Below the pieces are notes generated by a model, which was not told the DNA's origin, searched no databases, and worked only from the letters and a program-made list of their open reading frames with translations. A DNA stretch of 64,000 nt from an uncultured Lachnospiraceae bacterium (lineage in GTDB: Bacteria > Bacillota > Clostridia > Lachnospirales > Lachnospiraceae): assembly GCA_900316855.1 (NCBI GenBank), contig ONEK01000012.1:38032-102031 (forward strand), given 5' to 3'. Of this stretch, positions 63,972-64,000 are shown in pieces (position 1 is the stretch's first letter; each line of letters begins with the position of its first letter). The position numbers and the translations under genes were made by a program.

Positions 63972-64000
63972 CACAACTTCGATTCTTTCCTTAAAGATTT

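Overview
The window looks like a chromosomal segment of a relatively G+C-rich member of the Clostridia, most probably Lachnospiraceae. The evidence is gene order and family membership: an ireB-ruvX-rnj-(mltG-like)-trmR-U32 block, an hrcA-grpE-dnaK-dnaJ-prmA-rsmE heat-shock block behind a CIRCE operator, an hprK-murB-rapZ-whiA-HPr block, HPr proteins lacking the phospho-acceptor histidine, a tryptophan T-box before an ABC transporter, and a Lys/Ala-rich DUF6465-like protein. Nearly all genes are on the minus strand up to about 49 kb. After that both strands are used.

Region by region (minus strand unless stated). 1-12.4 kb is a tightly overlapping adenosylcobalamin operon of the anaerobic type. 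It reads cheC-like, cbiD, cbiF-cbiG fusion, cbiH, cbiJ, cbiE-cbiT fusion, cbiA-cobT fusion, cobU, cobS, a degenerate CobU domain fused to a CobC-like phosphatase, and cbiB, and it may continue off the left edge. 12.5-14.2 kb holds tRNA-Gln(CTG) and trkH. 14.2-22.3 kb holds trkA, a U32 tRNA-hydroxylation protein, trmR, a short MltG-like protein, RNase J, ruvX, ireB and mtaB. An HPr-like gene on the plus strand follows at 22.3 kb. 22.7-28.4 kb has thiI-iscS, rsmE, prmA and dnaJ; 28.5-32.3 kb has dnaK, grpE and hrcA with CIRCE. Then come the DUF6465-like protein, an aminotransferase-uppP pair, a GNAT protein, and a predicted tryptophan ABC transporter under T-box control (36.5-39.8 kb). 39.8-49 kb has the Crh-like HPr, whiA, rapZ, murB, hprK, a glutamate-cysteine ligase-like protein, uvrC and ftsH.

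49.2-61.5 kb is mixed-strand: alaX, a YitT protein, a short membrane peptide, a ComB-family phosphatase, an SDR, coaX, mrp, exoIII, apt, hypA, a NYN-LOTUS protein, a kinase-like PAS/coiled-coil protein without a recognisable phospho-acceptor histidine, a DUF1292 protein and an unknown protein. The last 2.4 kb is an A+T-richer mobile unit: a tyrosine recombinase translationally coupled to an IS91-type HUH transposase.

The most unusual parts are: (1) 52.33-52.62 kb, a promoter-like sequence followed by three consecutive nested hairpin elements whose arms can pair in alternative ways, with a related hairpin at 27.14 kb; (2) cobS, whose conserved N-terminus lies upstream of any ATG/GTG/TTG and appears to start at ATT; (3) a Walker-dead CobU domain fused to a phosphatase; (4) a CheC-type protein coupled to cobalamin synthesis; (5) two HPr paralogues lacking His15 while hprK is present; and (6) a kinase-like protein without a recognisable acceptor histidine. 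All functional assignments come from reading motifs and gene context; no database search was run.
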